The notes under the pieces: generated by a model
Seen by the model: the letters and a program-made list of their open reading frames with translations, nothing else
The model's database searches: none
Told to the model about the DNA's origin: nothing
Part shown: in pieces, positions 36,949-47,100 of the stretch
Position numbering within the stretch: position 1 is the stretch's first letter
How the letters are laid out: each line of letters starts with the position of its first letter
Translations under genes and position numbers: made by a program
Source of the DNA: Leptodontidium sp. MPI-SDFR-AT-0119
Lineage: Eukaryota; Ascomycota; Leotiomycetes; Helotiales; Leptodontidiaceae
DNA length: 64,000 nucleotides
Direction of reading: 5' to 3'
Assembly (NCBI GenBank): GCA_020726505.1
Contig: JAHLEZ010000046.1
Span: forward strand, 62,001-126,000

Positions 36949-39900
36949 CTAATCTTCTTCTTCTTCTTCACTCCCTAGCCTCTCTTGGTGCCATTTCCTT
37001 GTACATATACTAGTCTCTTTTAAGAATACTAGTATTTCTTTAATTCCAATTTGCGTATGTAATAAAACGGGAATAGTAATAGTCCTAATTTCTAAGTTGC
37101 TTTTGATACTAGAATAGAGTTTTTTACGCTCTAATTTATAGTATTTACAACTAAGTAATAAGTGTTCTGCAGTTTCAATACTACTACATCTACACTTGTT
37201 ATTAGACGCTAGCCCTAGCTTATATAAGTAGGCTTTTAAGTATCCATGCCCTAGTTTTAATTGGTAAAAAGAGCTGCTTGTTTCTCTTAGAATACTAGTA
37301 GGTAAAAGTAGCTTTTTAGCTATTTTGCATGTATACTTTTTAGAGTACGTTTTTAGGGTTTGAGAATTGATATTTTGAGTTATATTAGCTCCAATTTCAT
37401 TCTTCTTTTGACTACTTAGTTTAACTCCTAAATACGCAAAAGAAGTATTATTAGAATTAATAGACGACATAGTAGCTATTTTAGCTAATTTGTCTGCTTT
37501 TTCATTTCCAATTATATCAGAGTGACCTGGGACCCAAGCTAAAGTTATACTAGCATTTAGACTATTAATAGCCTTAGACGCTAATATAGCTCTAATTTGT
37601 TGGCTTTGCCCCGGGTTATCTGAGGGAGTTTTTAGTCTTAAGAGAGCGGCTTGATTATCTGAAAAGACTGTAAAATTATCCCCTTCTTTCGCCGTACTAC
37701 TAGCGTATTCTATGGCTTGTGTAATAGCTTCTAGCTCGCCGTTATATACTAATTCGGCCTCCCCTAAATTACCTATTTTTGTAAATGTAGGTATAAGGGG
37801 ATATCCTTGTGTATGTGTATAAACAGCTACGCTATAGCCTACTCCGCACCCTTCAGGAGTCTGAGAGCCGTCTGTATAAATAGAGGTATTCCGACTATTA
37901 CAAATACTTTGTAAGTATTGTAAGTGAGCCTTAGCTTCGTCTTCTTTAGACAACTTAGATATTCTAAAAATATAAGGTACTTCTCTTTCCCATGGAGGGA
38001 AATAAAAGTGCCTTATTACTTCTAAAGTATTAAAGTCAATTATATGATATATTGAATGAACTAGGCTTGAAATAGTAGTAATTGACTCAGGTAAAATACC
38101 TAGTAAGTCATACTCCTCATTAGCTCTTGTAATAACCTTTTCAACTTCGAGCCTAATAGGGTGTTTTTTACTAAGTTTTAAGGCGCGGAGAATATAGCGC
38201 CGACTTGTATGATTTAGTCTAATATTAGGTGGAGGTAAAGCTGCTTCAAGCTCTGATGGAATTATAGGTGCTGTTTTAAAGACCCCTAATATTTTCTTAG
38301 TAGCTAGGTTTTGTAAAGCTTGAAATGGTCTAATCATAGCCTTATTAGGGCAATTGATTTTCCACCATAATATAGAACCATAGTCGGCTACGCTAGTAAC
38401 ACAAGCCATATATAATTGACGAATTGCAAACGGGGAGAGCCCAATAGTAATATTTGAGAGTCGATTTATACGATAAAACATTTGCTTTGCAAGGGAAACT
38501 CTAATTGACCTATGATTCTTAAATTTAAGGTTTGAATCAAAATATATTCCTAGCCATTTAACTAGCTTACTAGGAGCTAGTATAGTATTATTTGGAAGTG
38601 TAATATTAAGGGTATTCTTACTTCCAAAGAAGTGAATAAGCTCTGTTTTTTCAATATCAAAGCTAATAGAATATTCTTCCCCTAATTTGACTAATAAGCT
38701 AGCTTCTCTTTCTAAAATACTTATATTTTTTTTAAAGCTTTTAGAAGAGGCTATTAATGCTAAATCATCCATGTATGATATTGGCTTAATATTCTTAGAC
38801 TTAAATAAGTCTCGAATATATATAAGGAATAAAATAGGTGAAATAGGGCTCCCTTGAGGGATACCTGTATTTACAATTTGGAATTCCTCTAATTTATTAT
38901 CAAAGGCAAGTTGTAAAGTACGGTTTTCTAAAAATGACGAAATCCACAAAATTAGACTTATCGGTAATTTCAATTGAGTTAAAACCTGAATAAGACGATT
39001 CTTGGAAACGTGATCAAAAGCTCCCTTGACGTCAAGGAATAGAGTAGTAGTTTTAAGCTTATTTGCCTTATTAATCTCTACTTCTGTTTGTAAAAGTAAA
39101 GCTGCGTCAATAGCTGATTTTTTAAGTCTACTACCGATTTGACTATCGTGTAATAAAGTAGTTGTTTCAGCTAAGTAACTTAGGCGCTTAGCTAAAATTC
39201 TTTCAGAAACCTTACCTAGACAATTAAGTAGTGATATAACTCTATATGCCTTAGGTTTAGAATAATCAGGTTTTTTTGGTTTCTTAAGAATAAACCCCGT
39301 AGCCTCTTTCCAACACTTAGGGTGGTACCCTTGATTTATAAGTATTGAATAAGTTATAAAAAAGACTTCTGGGATAGCTAAATAAGCTTTAATTATAATC
39401 TCTTGAGTAATTAAGTCAGGTCCAGGGGTTTTGCCCTTAATTTTTGAAGTACATGAATCCTTTAGCTCTGCTTTAGATAAAAGAGGCCATTTCCAAGTAT
39501 TACTACTTATATATGACGTTAAATCAATAGGCGCTGAAATAGGAGGTTCTGGAAATAAAGTACTTCTAAAAATATTACACTTTTGTTGGAAAGTCGACTC
39601 TAATTCCTTAGTCTCTAAATTATAAAGACTTGGTATAAGAGAGCTAGTATTGTTTTTGGTATATGACATAGCTTTAAAAATCGACTGGGAATCCTCTTTT
39701 TCTAAGAACTTATTCCAATGCTTTCTTTTTTCAACCTTAATAGTATTAAAATAAAGGTTTTTAGCATTTTTTAGTTCTTGAAAGTAGAGGGTATACCCTG
39801 AGGCCTTATTTAGACGGTAATATCTTTGCATTAATTTCCGTAGTATTTTAAGATCCTCATTCCACCAAGGTTTACTAGCAATTGACTTATAAGATCTAGG

Positions 39901-40797
39901 AATAGAGTCTTTAGTCGCTTGAATTATATTCCTAGTAAATAGCTCCCCTAGGTCATCAAGCTCTTGATTTGTATACTTAGAATTAGGGTTATAATTAAAG
40001 TCCTGAAAATAATTATTAAGACTTTTATTAAACTTTACCCAATCTGTTTTCTTTGTATTAAATCGGGGGACCTTTAGGGGGCTAGTACTAATACTACTAC
40101 AAGTAAATGTAATAGTAAATAGTACCCCAAAGTGATCTGAACCTAGATCAGGCAATATTTGCCAATCTTCGACTTGGTTTACTATTCCTTGAGTAGCAAA
40201 TGTAAGGTCTAATACAGAAGGGGCCTCCATATGTGGTCTATAAAACGTTCCTTCCCCGGGAGTATTTAATAGGCTCAAAGAGTGTTTTTCAATTAAGTCT
40301 AATAATACCCCTGTATTACCGCTTTGCGGTGTAATGGGGTCCCACCACGGGTGATGTATATTAAAATCCCCTAGTAATATCGTTTTATTTGAGAATAAGT
40401 CTGGTAATAAACCTATTCTTTGTAGGGTTTTAATACTACTAAGGGATTCCGACTCAGGGTGAGTCGCATTATAAACATTAATTAATTGAGTTTTATACTC
40501 AACTAAGTCTAAAATAATACAATCAGGGTCTTGTGGTGAGCTAGGCGCTAGAGTAGTACTAATTGAGTCTAGTACATAAAATAAAGCTCTAGGCCTAAGA
40601 GAACCGTAATTCGGGAGCACTTGTTTAAAACTAGGGTGTAAGACGCTACGAAAGCCGTCAATATTATTACCAATAGTCCAAGGCTCCTGAATTGCTAATA
40701 TTGATATATTTAGCTCTATAGCCAACTGAAGAACGTGCTCTGTAGTAGAGAGACTCTTATTCACATTGATTTGTAGTATTTTAAGACCAATTATCAT
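36949..40797 (-). CDS. LINE B ORF2: APE endonuclease, reverse transcriptase, RNase H
   Basis: A 1,282-residue polyprotein for target-primed reverse transcription. Residues about 5-235 form an exonuclease-endonuclease-phosphatase domain, with E38 in an IQEPW box, GDFN at 143-146 and an SDH box at 220-222. The RT spans about 440-740, with motif A aspartate D589 in a FLDVKGAFD context, a GIPQGSPISP box, and YMDD at 675-678 where many LINEs have YADD. RNase H lies at about 970-1,105 with D976, E1021, D1047 and D1102. A C-terminal Cys-X1-Cys-X7-His-X4-Cys motif starts at 1,202. The start ATG lies inside the end of ORF1, with a 17-base overlap, so translation probably depends on reinitiation or coupling. 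The RNase H fusion fits fungal Tad1 or I-type elements; the exact clade is inference. Confidence 0.95.
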   Translation of the reverse strand: MIIGLKILQINVNKSLSTTEHVLQLAIELNISILAIQEPWTIGNNIDGFRSVLHPSFKQVLPNYGSLRPRALFYVLDSISTTLAPSSPQDPDCIILDLVEYKTQLINVYNATHPESESLSSIKTLQRIGLLPDLFSNKTILLGDFNIHHPWWDPITPQSGNTGVLLDLIEKHSLSLLNTPGEGTFYRPHMEAPSVLDLTFATQGIVNQVEDWQILPDLGSDHFGVLFTITFTCSSISTSPLKVPRFNTKKTDWVKFNKSLNNYFQDFNYNPNSKYTNQELDDLGELFTRNIIQATKDSIPRSYKSIASKPWWNEDLKILRKLMQRYYRLNKASGYTLYFQELKNAKNLYFNTIKVEKRKHWNKFLEKEDSQSIFKAMSYTKNNTSSLIPSLYNLETKELESTFQQKCNIFRSTLFPEPPISAPIDLTSYISSNTWKWPLLSKAELKDSCTSKIKGKTPGPDLITQEIIIKAYLAIPEVFFITYSILINQGYHPKCWKEATGFILKKPKKPDYSKPKAYRVISLLNCLGKVSERILAKRLSYLAETTTLLHDSQIGSRLKKSAIDAALLLQTEVEINKANKLKTTTLFLDVKGAFDHVSKNRLIQVLTQLKLPISLILWISSFLENRTLQLAFDNKLEEFQIVNTGIPQGSPISPILFLIYIRDLFKSKNIKPISYMDDLALIASSKSFKKNISILEREASLLVKLGEEYSISFDIEKTELIHFFGSKNTLNITLPNNTILAPSKLVKWLGIYFDSNLKFKNHRSIRVSLAKQMFYRINRLSNITIGLSPFAIRQLYMACVTSVADYGSILWWKINCPNKAMIRPFQALQNLATKKILGVFKTAPIIPSELEAALPPPNIRLNHTSRRYILRALKLSKKHPIRLEVEKVITRANEEYDLLGILPESITTISSLVHSIYHIIDFNTLEVIRHFYFPPWEREVPYIFRISKLSKEDEAKAHLQYLQSICNSRNTSIYTDGSQTPEGCGVGYSVAVYTHTQGYPLIPTFTKIGNLGEAELVYNGELEAITQAIEYASSTAKEGDNFTVFSDNQAALLRLKTPSDNPGQSQQIRAILASKAINSLNASITLAWVPGHSDIIGNEKADKLAKIATMSSINSNNTSFAYLGVKLSSQKKNEIGANITQNINSQTLKTYSKKYTCKIAKKLLLPTSILRETSSSFYQLKLGHGYLKAYLYKLGLASNNKCRCSSIETAEHLLLSCKYYKLERKKLYSSIKSNLEIRTITIPVLLHTQIGIKEILVFLKETSICTRKWHQERLGSEEEEED

Positions 40798-42370
40798 TAA
40801 CTGTGATTGGTTCGTCTACTATAATAGGCCTATTAGTACTACTAATATTATTTGCTTTATTTTTTATTGCTAAGTATACCTCACATAGCTTGGAATCAGC
40901 CGTATGAGTAATACTATTGCAATTTGCGCATCTTATACTTAAGTGTAAGCACCTAGTATTTGATTTACAAGTATTACAACTATGTTGTCTGCTTGTATGG
41001 TTTTCTGCGCATAAAATACACTTCTTATTCCTTTTACAAAGGCTTTCAGAGTGCCCAAAACCAGCGCATCTAGTACATTGAGAAGTACTAGGAGTAGTTA
41101 TGTATTTTACTACTTTAGCTGAAATACCCGCAATATAAAGCCTATTTGATATAGCTCTTTTTGCTTGCTCTTGGCTTGGGAAAGCTACTACAATAGTACC
41201 TGTTTGTACTAGGCCTGAGTCGCGTTTTTCTTTAGGAGTAGTCCAAAAGGATTTTCCTACGGGAGTAAAACCTTTATTAAAGGTTTGAATCTCTTCAGCG
41301 ACTAGCTTAGAGTTTAATCCCTCTTCTGTATTAAACTCCCTAATAGGGATACCATAAATAGCAACCTTGTACCATGGCTCTCCTCTCTGAATTAAAATCA
41401 AATCGGGAAGCACCCCCTTAATAATTGACTCGTTTAAAATCAAGAACTCAACATCAAAATCAGGGGTAGTAGTAACTACTAAATTACCCCTTAAAGAAAG
41501 GGAAACAGAAGAAACAACTAGTCCTTGTATTCCCTTCTTATTAAAAGCAGAATTAAGCAAATTGCGCGTAGTAATAGAAGAGAAGGTGTTTGCTTGGACA
41601 TTCCGTGCCTGTAAGAGGGTGCATCTCTTAGTAAGAGCAAACTTACCTTTGCCCTTATCGGTAGGGTTCCTAGGGCTACCCGGAGCCCTAGCCCTATTCC
41701 CCTTAGCACCGCTATTACTAGTACTACTAGTTGCTATGCTGTTGACCTGAGTTGTTGTTGGTTGTTGTAAGTGAGCTTTCTCGGCTATTTTGGCCCAAGT
41801 AGTTGACTTAGTAGCTTGTGTTTCGATTTTCTTTGTTGCTCTCTCTAAGTTAGCTACTTGAGAAGCTAGAATAGAAGTTGTATTCTTGATTCTATTGTGT
41901 TCTGTGTATTCCCTGAATATTTCAAGTAAATCAAGTAGTTTCCCTTGCTCGTCCCGTGACTTAGTAGCTGAGTATGCTCTTACTAGCAGGTCTCTGGCTT
42001 CAAGAACTAGCTTTTGGCTAGTATTACCGGTTTGACTACTTTGGAAGTAGGTTTGGTTTTGGTGATATTTTCCATTAAAGTCTGTATTGATTCTTGGCGT
42101 CTTGTTGATGTGTTGGTTATTGGTGGGGTTGTTTGATGGTCCGCGCTTTACAGGGGCCAGTTGAGCCGCACTAGTCGATAAGAGCCGAATAGGGGTATTT
42201 TGCCCCCGGGAGTTGGAAATAGAGCCCCCTAGGTCTCTAGGGGCTCTAGGAGTAGTCTCGGTCGATTCTACTACTCTTGATAGCCTAGTAGGAAGCTCTC
42301 CTAGGTCTCTAGGCGTTGGCGTAGGTGTGGGGGGCTCTGAGGAGTCGAAGGGGTCGAATAGGGGCTCCAT
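40781..42370 (-). CDS. LINE B ORF1: gag-like nucleic-acid-binding protein with CCHC knuckles
   Basis: A 529-residue protein. The first 100 residues are rich in proline, serine and threonine, probably disordered. Residues 432-496 hold a cysteine/histidine cluster: a canonical Cys-X2-Cys-X4-His-X4-Cys knuckle (CTRCAGFGHSESLC) and two further, less regular knuckles (CILC...H and CANC...H...C). Such proteins coat LINE RNA and help the ribonucleoprotein reach its target. The start ATG follows a short GC-rich 5' UTR. The stop lies 17 bases inside ORF2. The same ORF in copy A is destroyed by RIP-type changes. Confidence 0.93.
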   Translation of the reverse strand: MEPLFDPFDSSEPPTPTPTPRDLGELPTRLSRVVESTETTPRAPRDLGGSISNSRGQNTPIRLLSTSAAQLAPVKRGPSNNPTNNQHINKTPRINTDFNGKYHQNQTYFQSSQTGNTSQKLVLEARDLLVRAYSATKSRDEQGKLLDLLEIFREYTEHNRIKNTTSILASQVANLERATKKIETQATKSTTWAKIAEKAHLQQPTTTQVNSIATSSTSNSGAKGNRARAPGSPRNPTDKGKGKFALTKRCTLLQARNVQANTFSSITTRNLLNSAFNKKGIQGLVVSSVSLSLRGNLVVTTTPDFDVEFLILNESIIKGVLPDLILIQRGEPWYKVAIYGIPIREFNTEEGLNSKLVAEEIQTFNKGFTPVGKSFWTTPKEKRDSGLVQTGTIVVAFPSQEQAKRAISNRLYIAGISAKVVKYITTPSTSQCTRCAGFGHSESLCKRNKKCILCAENHTSRQHSCNTCKSNTRCLHLSIRCANCNSITHTADSKLCEVYLAIKNKANNISSTNRPIIVDEPITVNDNWS

Positions 42371-42545
42371 AGCTCCCGGCTATTACAGCGGTAATATACC
42401 ACTGCAAGGCCTAGGGGCAAGGAGATCGGTTGGTTAGGAGGTAGTTTATAAGATGGAAACAGGTGTGGTTCAAAGGCAGGGGGGTCAAGAGTCCCGAAAA
42501 AGTGTCCGAAGAGCTTTTGTGGCAATAACTTTATCATGGTGATAG

Positions 42546-44060
42546 AGATACAATGGAGAGATTATCATAGATCCCAGAAACTATGCCGTCCCAAACTACA
42601 CACCAAAAACAGCGGACTCAGATGACGAAGAGACAGAGGATGTGGAACGACCAGAGCCGGAGAACTATGATTTAGAAGACAAAGATCAAGGCTTCAATAG
42701 AGCTAAGATATGGAGTTCATACCATAAGGTGAACCCAAAGAGTCATTCAGAGCTGACGAAACACCATTACTTCCTTTTCGTAAGACATGTTTATGGCTTT
42801 GCTTTAAAGGAAAAGCGCTGGAGTAGGTCCAATTCCGCGGATAGATTTCAAAGCTGATGACCTAGTGAACTTTGACATCGAGTGCGTCCGTAAGATAGAG
42901 TGGCTAGCAGATTCGGACAATGCGATGAGCCATCTTGTGCTGCCACGAAGAGATATAGACATTATAAGAGCGCTGTCACGAAAACACGACAAAGGTGAAT
43001 TGTCAACATGGGGCGCAGATTTCATCAGGGGGAAAGGAGAAGGGCAGGTTTTTCTACTCCATGGTAAGTTTGAAAGAACCTAAGCGAGCTTATAATTCAA
43101 TGCTGACAATTAAAGGCCCGCCAGGAACTGGAAAAACTTTTACCGTGGGTCCGTAACATCAATTTTGGTAATTCAGGAGACTGCTGCTAACATAAACAGA
43201 ATGCGTTGCCGAATACACTCGCCGGCCTCTGCTTGCCTTGACAGTTGCCGATATCGGAACAGCCGAGTCAAGAACAGAGGCTCATCTGTCGAGGTGGTTT
43301 ACGCTTGCAGCTGATTGGGGTGCTGTTCTACTCCTTGATGAAGCTGATGTATTTCTTGAACGGCGCCGAACATCCGACCTGGCCCGCAATAGCTTGGTAT
43401 CAGGTAAGTTGTTGAATTGCACATAGTTTCGGCCAAATATCTTCTGACTATGAGAAGTCTTCTTGCGCACAATGGAGTACTATACTGGTATTCTGTTCTT
43501 GGTAAGCCCTTCAATTCGTAGAGAAAAGTGATTTTTATGCTAAGAAGAAGTAGACTACGAATCGTATCGGACAAATCGATGATGCCTTCCTGTCACGTGT
43601 CCAAGTTGCTCTTGGGTATGAGAAGCTCGACGACCACGCGCGCGAGCAGATTTGGTATGGCTTCTTCGAGAAGTTGAAGAAAGACCGGAAAGATATAATC
43701 GTGACTGAGCGAGCTAAAAGGTTTGTGGCCAACGATTTGGTTCTGAAAGCAATGAAGTGGAATGGGCGCGAAATCAGAAATGGTATGGCAACATACTCTA
43801 CAACTCCACGGTCTGACTATGCATTGCTGACATACTCTCGTGAAGCCCTTCAAACAGCAATAGCACTAGCTCATAACGATGCGGAGGCGGCGAGAAAGGC
43901 TGGGGAAGAAGACCTACGAGTTGAAGTGACAGCAGATCATTTAGAGCAGGTAGTTGAGAGAAGGAAAGTTTTCATTGAGTATACTAACAGCATAAGACGG
44001 GAAACCGAAGAGCAGAGAGCATTAGGGGAAGGAAGCCGCAGAGATCAAGATTTGAGGTAG
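42546..44060 (+). pseudogene. DUF7025/AAA-type ATPase gene, 5' end missing, C-terminal half intact with introns
   Basis: The 3' half is a well-kept fungal AAA ATPase. Proposed exons are 42,823-43,063, 43,116-43,148, 43,200-43,403, 43,458-43,501, 43,554-43,782 and 43,846-44,060. The five introns are 51-63 nt with GT-AG ends, and every junction keeps frame. Together they give Walker A (GPPGTGKT), a VECVAEYTRRPLL stretch, Walker B (LLLDEADVFL), VFLRTMEYYTGILFL, sensor TTNRIG and an arginine-finger region (DDAFLSR). Upstream coding sequence (42,571-42,821, ending ALKEKRW) is in another frame. One extra base at 42,822 separates the two, so there is a frameshift here. The N-terminal part expected in this family is absent and the sequence stops at the LINE B 5' end (42,505). 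I call it a pseudogene; a shorter product from an internal start cannot be excluded. Confidence 0.8.
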
Positions 44061-44090
44061 GTATACATATATAGACTCCATATTGAAATT

Positions 44091-45659
44091 TCACATTAGC
44101 CTTGATTCGCGGCGCAGTGTAGCCAACAAGGGTTCGCAATCCCCGATGTCTATATCCATGGTGCTGATTCTGTCTTCAAATCGGATTCTGTCAAGCAGAA
44201 ATAGTGTCTGGCCAGGAGTTGTGAGAAGGGATTTGAACTTCACTCCAGAAGAGACTTCTCGAGTTGGGTACAACACTTGAAGGAGCTTTTCTAATCCACT
44301 CTCAACTTCCCTCTCCCCACTGTAGTCTATAACGTTCATGCCATCGATGATAATCATCAAGTTCCGCCTGAATCTAGTAATCTGATGCTGTAATTGATTC
44401 ATGCCAGTTTCTATGCTATCCCACGAGATATCACTAGCAGGCAGCGATTGGGTATGAGACAGGCAGTCATTTGTTAACGCTGTCTCCTTCGTGGCAGAGC
44501 TATAAGTTGTGAGAATTCCAGAGAGGCCTTCGAGCAGCTTTAGGAAATGCTGTTTACGACTGACATTCTGAATAGTTGGATCGAGACACCTGCAGGAATA
44601 GACGGCAACCGGCACACAGAGCTCTATGGCCAGCGTTGATACGGCAGCGCAAATTTGAGACGGTCGATTTGTCTCTCCAAAAGGAGACTCCTGAATCCAA
44701 AGGAGTGAGGATTTAGATAGCCACCACTCTCTGAGACGTAAAATGACCCTTCGGCTAGTTATAATCTCCTCCACTTTGTAATTCCAGTTGTTGATGTACT
44801 GAGCAGTTAAACCATTGTCTCCAATCTGAGATTCTAATGGTTTCTCCTGAGCAGGGGTCTCATCGATTTCGCGTTCAAGGCAGGAATTGGCCGGGCCAAC
44901 TTCGATTCTCTCTTGCGTGTGTGGGATTCGTGATGGCAAACAAATCAGCTCCTTTTGTTGCATCGTATCTAGCAAAGTCTCGAGTGTTACCGAATTCACG
45001 ACGCCATGGTCTTGCAAATACTTCAACAAAGCCTCTGGCCCTTGAGCAAGTGCAGTCCACGGTGCCGCAATGCTGGCTTCCAATGGCTGAAGGCTCCGCT
45101 GCAGAGCGGATGCCAATCGAGCATCCAGTACCTCCTCAAATGCTACTCTCAATTCAGACGAGAGCCCGCATAGCAGCCCACTATCCGAATAGTCAGCGTT
45201 CACTCTCCGAAATTGCTTGCAGCACCGGTAAACTCACGTTGCCATTTGCTGGAATAAAGTATCCAGAATCCTCATATGCCTCTCGATTTTACCCTGCAAT
45301 GCTTTCACTTCCTTTGAGGTGGAATAGTACCACTGTAGCTTCCTTGGCACATTTCGAAAACGGCCCTTCGTCGCTGCAAGTCCCAGACTCTGCTCGAACT
45401 TTGCGGCAGCCAGTAAGAAATCATTTACCGGGTCTTTGATTGCTTTCACTTGCTCGCAGATGGCCGATTCTATCTCTGTACTTGTTTTCAAGGCTTCGTA
45501 CCTTTGGAGAGGTTTCAAGGTGTTGGTGATATTCTGTAGGAAGCTCACAGCCTCGCGGTAATCATGCGCTGCACCATTGGCGCTACTAAGGGCATTGATA
45601 AGACCATGGAGTGCTACAATTGCTTGCGCGATGTCACCGGCGGACCAGCCAAATGACAT
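44091..45659 (-). CDS. STAND-like fungal protein with degenerate P-loop, two exons
   Basis: I join exon 45,659-45,238 and exon 45,180-44,091 across a 57-nt intron (GTGAGT donor, GCTGAC branch-like site, TAG acceptor), giving 503 residues. The start was chosen because MSFGWSAGDIAQAIVALHG matches the opening of a widespread fungal N-terminal domain found on NLR/STAND proteins; 19 further upstream codons are open. Residues 300-315 have the layout of a NACHT-type nucleotide-binding region (SLLWI then ESPFGETNR), but the glycine-rich GxxGxGKS/T of Walker A is missing. A Walker-B-like LMIIIDGMNVID lies at about 415-426. There is no C-terminal repeat domain. It converges on the AAA gene, with ends 30 bp apart. 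Possible regulator or decoy of a cell-death pathway, or simply an inactive relative; function is inference. Confidence 0.7.
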
Positions 45660-46429
45660 TTTGGTAGTGTTGCAGGATTCAGAATACCGTACAAGATGTG
45701 TTGTGCTGCAAAACATCCGAGACTTTAACTTAGATAGAATGTTTGAGTGAACGGTGCATAAGCAGCTTGCCTGAAAGGCGGTTCTGCAAGCTGCTAAAAA
45801 GCAATTCTTGACAGGCGGTGGCAGAACTGGGCGCGTTCATCCAGCAATCACAGTTCACATTTTCCAGCCACATTACGAAGTAAAGATGAGAACTCTGTGT
45901 GCAGCCCCACACCAGGCTTCGTTAGGTCCGCTTAGACCCCCGACTCTCAGTAGCCAAAGGCTGCTGCTTTCTGCAATCCTTCCTTGCTGAGCGAATAAGA
46001 CGCAGCGGCATTGCACTCAACCGCAACGTGGCTGAGGCTGTGCTCCTGCTGCGCGTGAAGTGCTAGCCAAGGTTTACTACGCTATTCCGGGTTTGTGTGT
46101 CGTTTTCACTTAAAAAGTGACTTTAAGGCTGTGTTTGATTCTTTGGTGTCTCTTTGCTTTTCGGCTGGTTTGTTCTGGTTGGTTTGATGTTGTAGATGAG
46201 TACCATAGAGATTCTTGAACACTAAAGCGCTTCCACTGTTCATGAACTCCTACTTTGCATTTGAAATTCTTGTGCCTTGTCACTGCCATCGCTGACGACA
46301 ACATTGTATCAGTGCGTAGATTATTGACACATTAATCCCAGAGTCGACCAACCAACCATCACATACGGTTTCGTGCGGGAGCCGTGCGGGAGCCATGCAA
46401 GCTGGAAAGTACTCCCACCAGTCTTTGCT
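45660..46429. other. Intergenic, no gene seen
   Basis: No supported gene. The only structure noted is an 11-base word, GTGCGGGAGCC, repeated in tandem near 46,374-46,395. Confidence 0.4.
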
Positions 46430-47100
46430 GGTGAAAATGTTATAAAATCTTTGCTGATTCGAAGTATACTAGGTAGAATCCGCCATTCTCCCAGTCTATG
46501 ATACCCGTCACACCATACTTTCCGCCTTCAGTAATACCATCATGATATTGGCCGGTCGAACATCACCATGCATGAAGACAGGACTTGCTGACGAGGGAGG
46601 TAGTAGACTGCGGAGGAACTTAGTCCATAATGAACCACTAGACTGAGGGATGGAGAATTGGAAGCCTTCGAATTGAGCCACAGTCGAAATAGCCTCGCAG
46701 TTTTTGTAAGTCGCGTGATGGTGGTCTTTGACGCCTTCGCCGTCTACACCCCAAGAACATGACTATTCCATGGCAAAGAACAGATTTTGATGAAGACAGT
46801 ATCCAGTTGCATCCGAATCAATATCTTGTTCTCGTGTGTGAGTTTCGGCTACGCTGACTCAAGAGTCATCGATAGAAAATAGGTCATGAACAAGATCTTA
46901 TATTATCAAACTTAACAAGCCCATGAGACTTGAGAGATGGAATATCAGAACCGTGCTCGTCAAGGTATTTCATTGTCGTGTACTCGGTATAATCGTCATC
47001 GCCGCAGATAAATTCGCGACAAGGGCAGTATTGTATTTAGCACCACACCTCTTGCGGGAAGCTCGCATAATCTTTCGCAATTTGAGATCATGTGTGAGAA
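46430..47100 (-). pseudogene. Aminoglycoside-phosphotransferase-like (APH-fold) kinase pseudogene
   Basis: Read on the minus strand, several frames together give a fungal APH-fold protein. In order: a GDDDYTEYTTMKYLDEHG stretch (near 47,000), FMTYFLSMTLESA, LPWNSHVLG, VDGEGVKDHHHATYKN, the catalytic loop FMHGDVRPANIMM (about 46,540-46,577; HGDxxxxN Brenner-type motif), and TGIIDWENGGFY (about 46,472-46,510; the metal-binding DFG-equivalent). The order and spacing are those of the family, so this was a real kinase-like gene. It is broken by frame changes (for example between HVLG and VDGEG, and after IMMV) and by stops. One stop is TAG at 46,851-46,849, where a tryptophan is expected between ESA and PKL, a RIP-type G-to-A change. 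No start codon region can be defined. Confidence 0.7.

Larger units (their letters stand above)
36708..42505 (-). mobile_element. LINE (non-LTR, EN-RT-RNaseH, Tad1/I-type) copy B, intact
   Basis: Full-length element on the minus strand: a 135-nt 5' UTR (42,505-42,371), ORF1, an overlapping ORF2, a 3' UTR and a 42-base poly-A (poly-T on the plus strand). Both ORFs are uninterrupted and all catalytic residues I can check are present, so the copy may be competent or very recently so. It shows no RIP damage although it sits beside RIP-destroyed elements and has a 5.8-kb relative 20 kb away. The left flank is a gag relic and the right flank a cellular gene, with no convincing target-site duplication. 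Confidence 0.95.

Noticed and set aside
41518..41750. Open frames on both strands inside LINE B ORF1
   Set aside because: They overlap the clear ORF1 in other frames, have no domain, and are also present in copy A only as shadows.
1..42505. CRISPR array or prokaryotic operon structure
   Set aside because: The repeats are dispersed transposons, intron-bearing genes follow, and no regularly spaced short repeats with unique spacers are present.
11285..42505. Target-site duplications for LINE A and LINE B
   Set aside because: The only shared flank words are 4 bases or less (for example GAAG around B), which is expected by chance.
44837..45439. 200-codon plus-strand open frame
   Set aside because: Antisense to the two-exon STAND-like gene, which has a coherent intron and a family-typical start.
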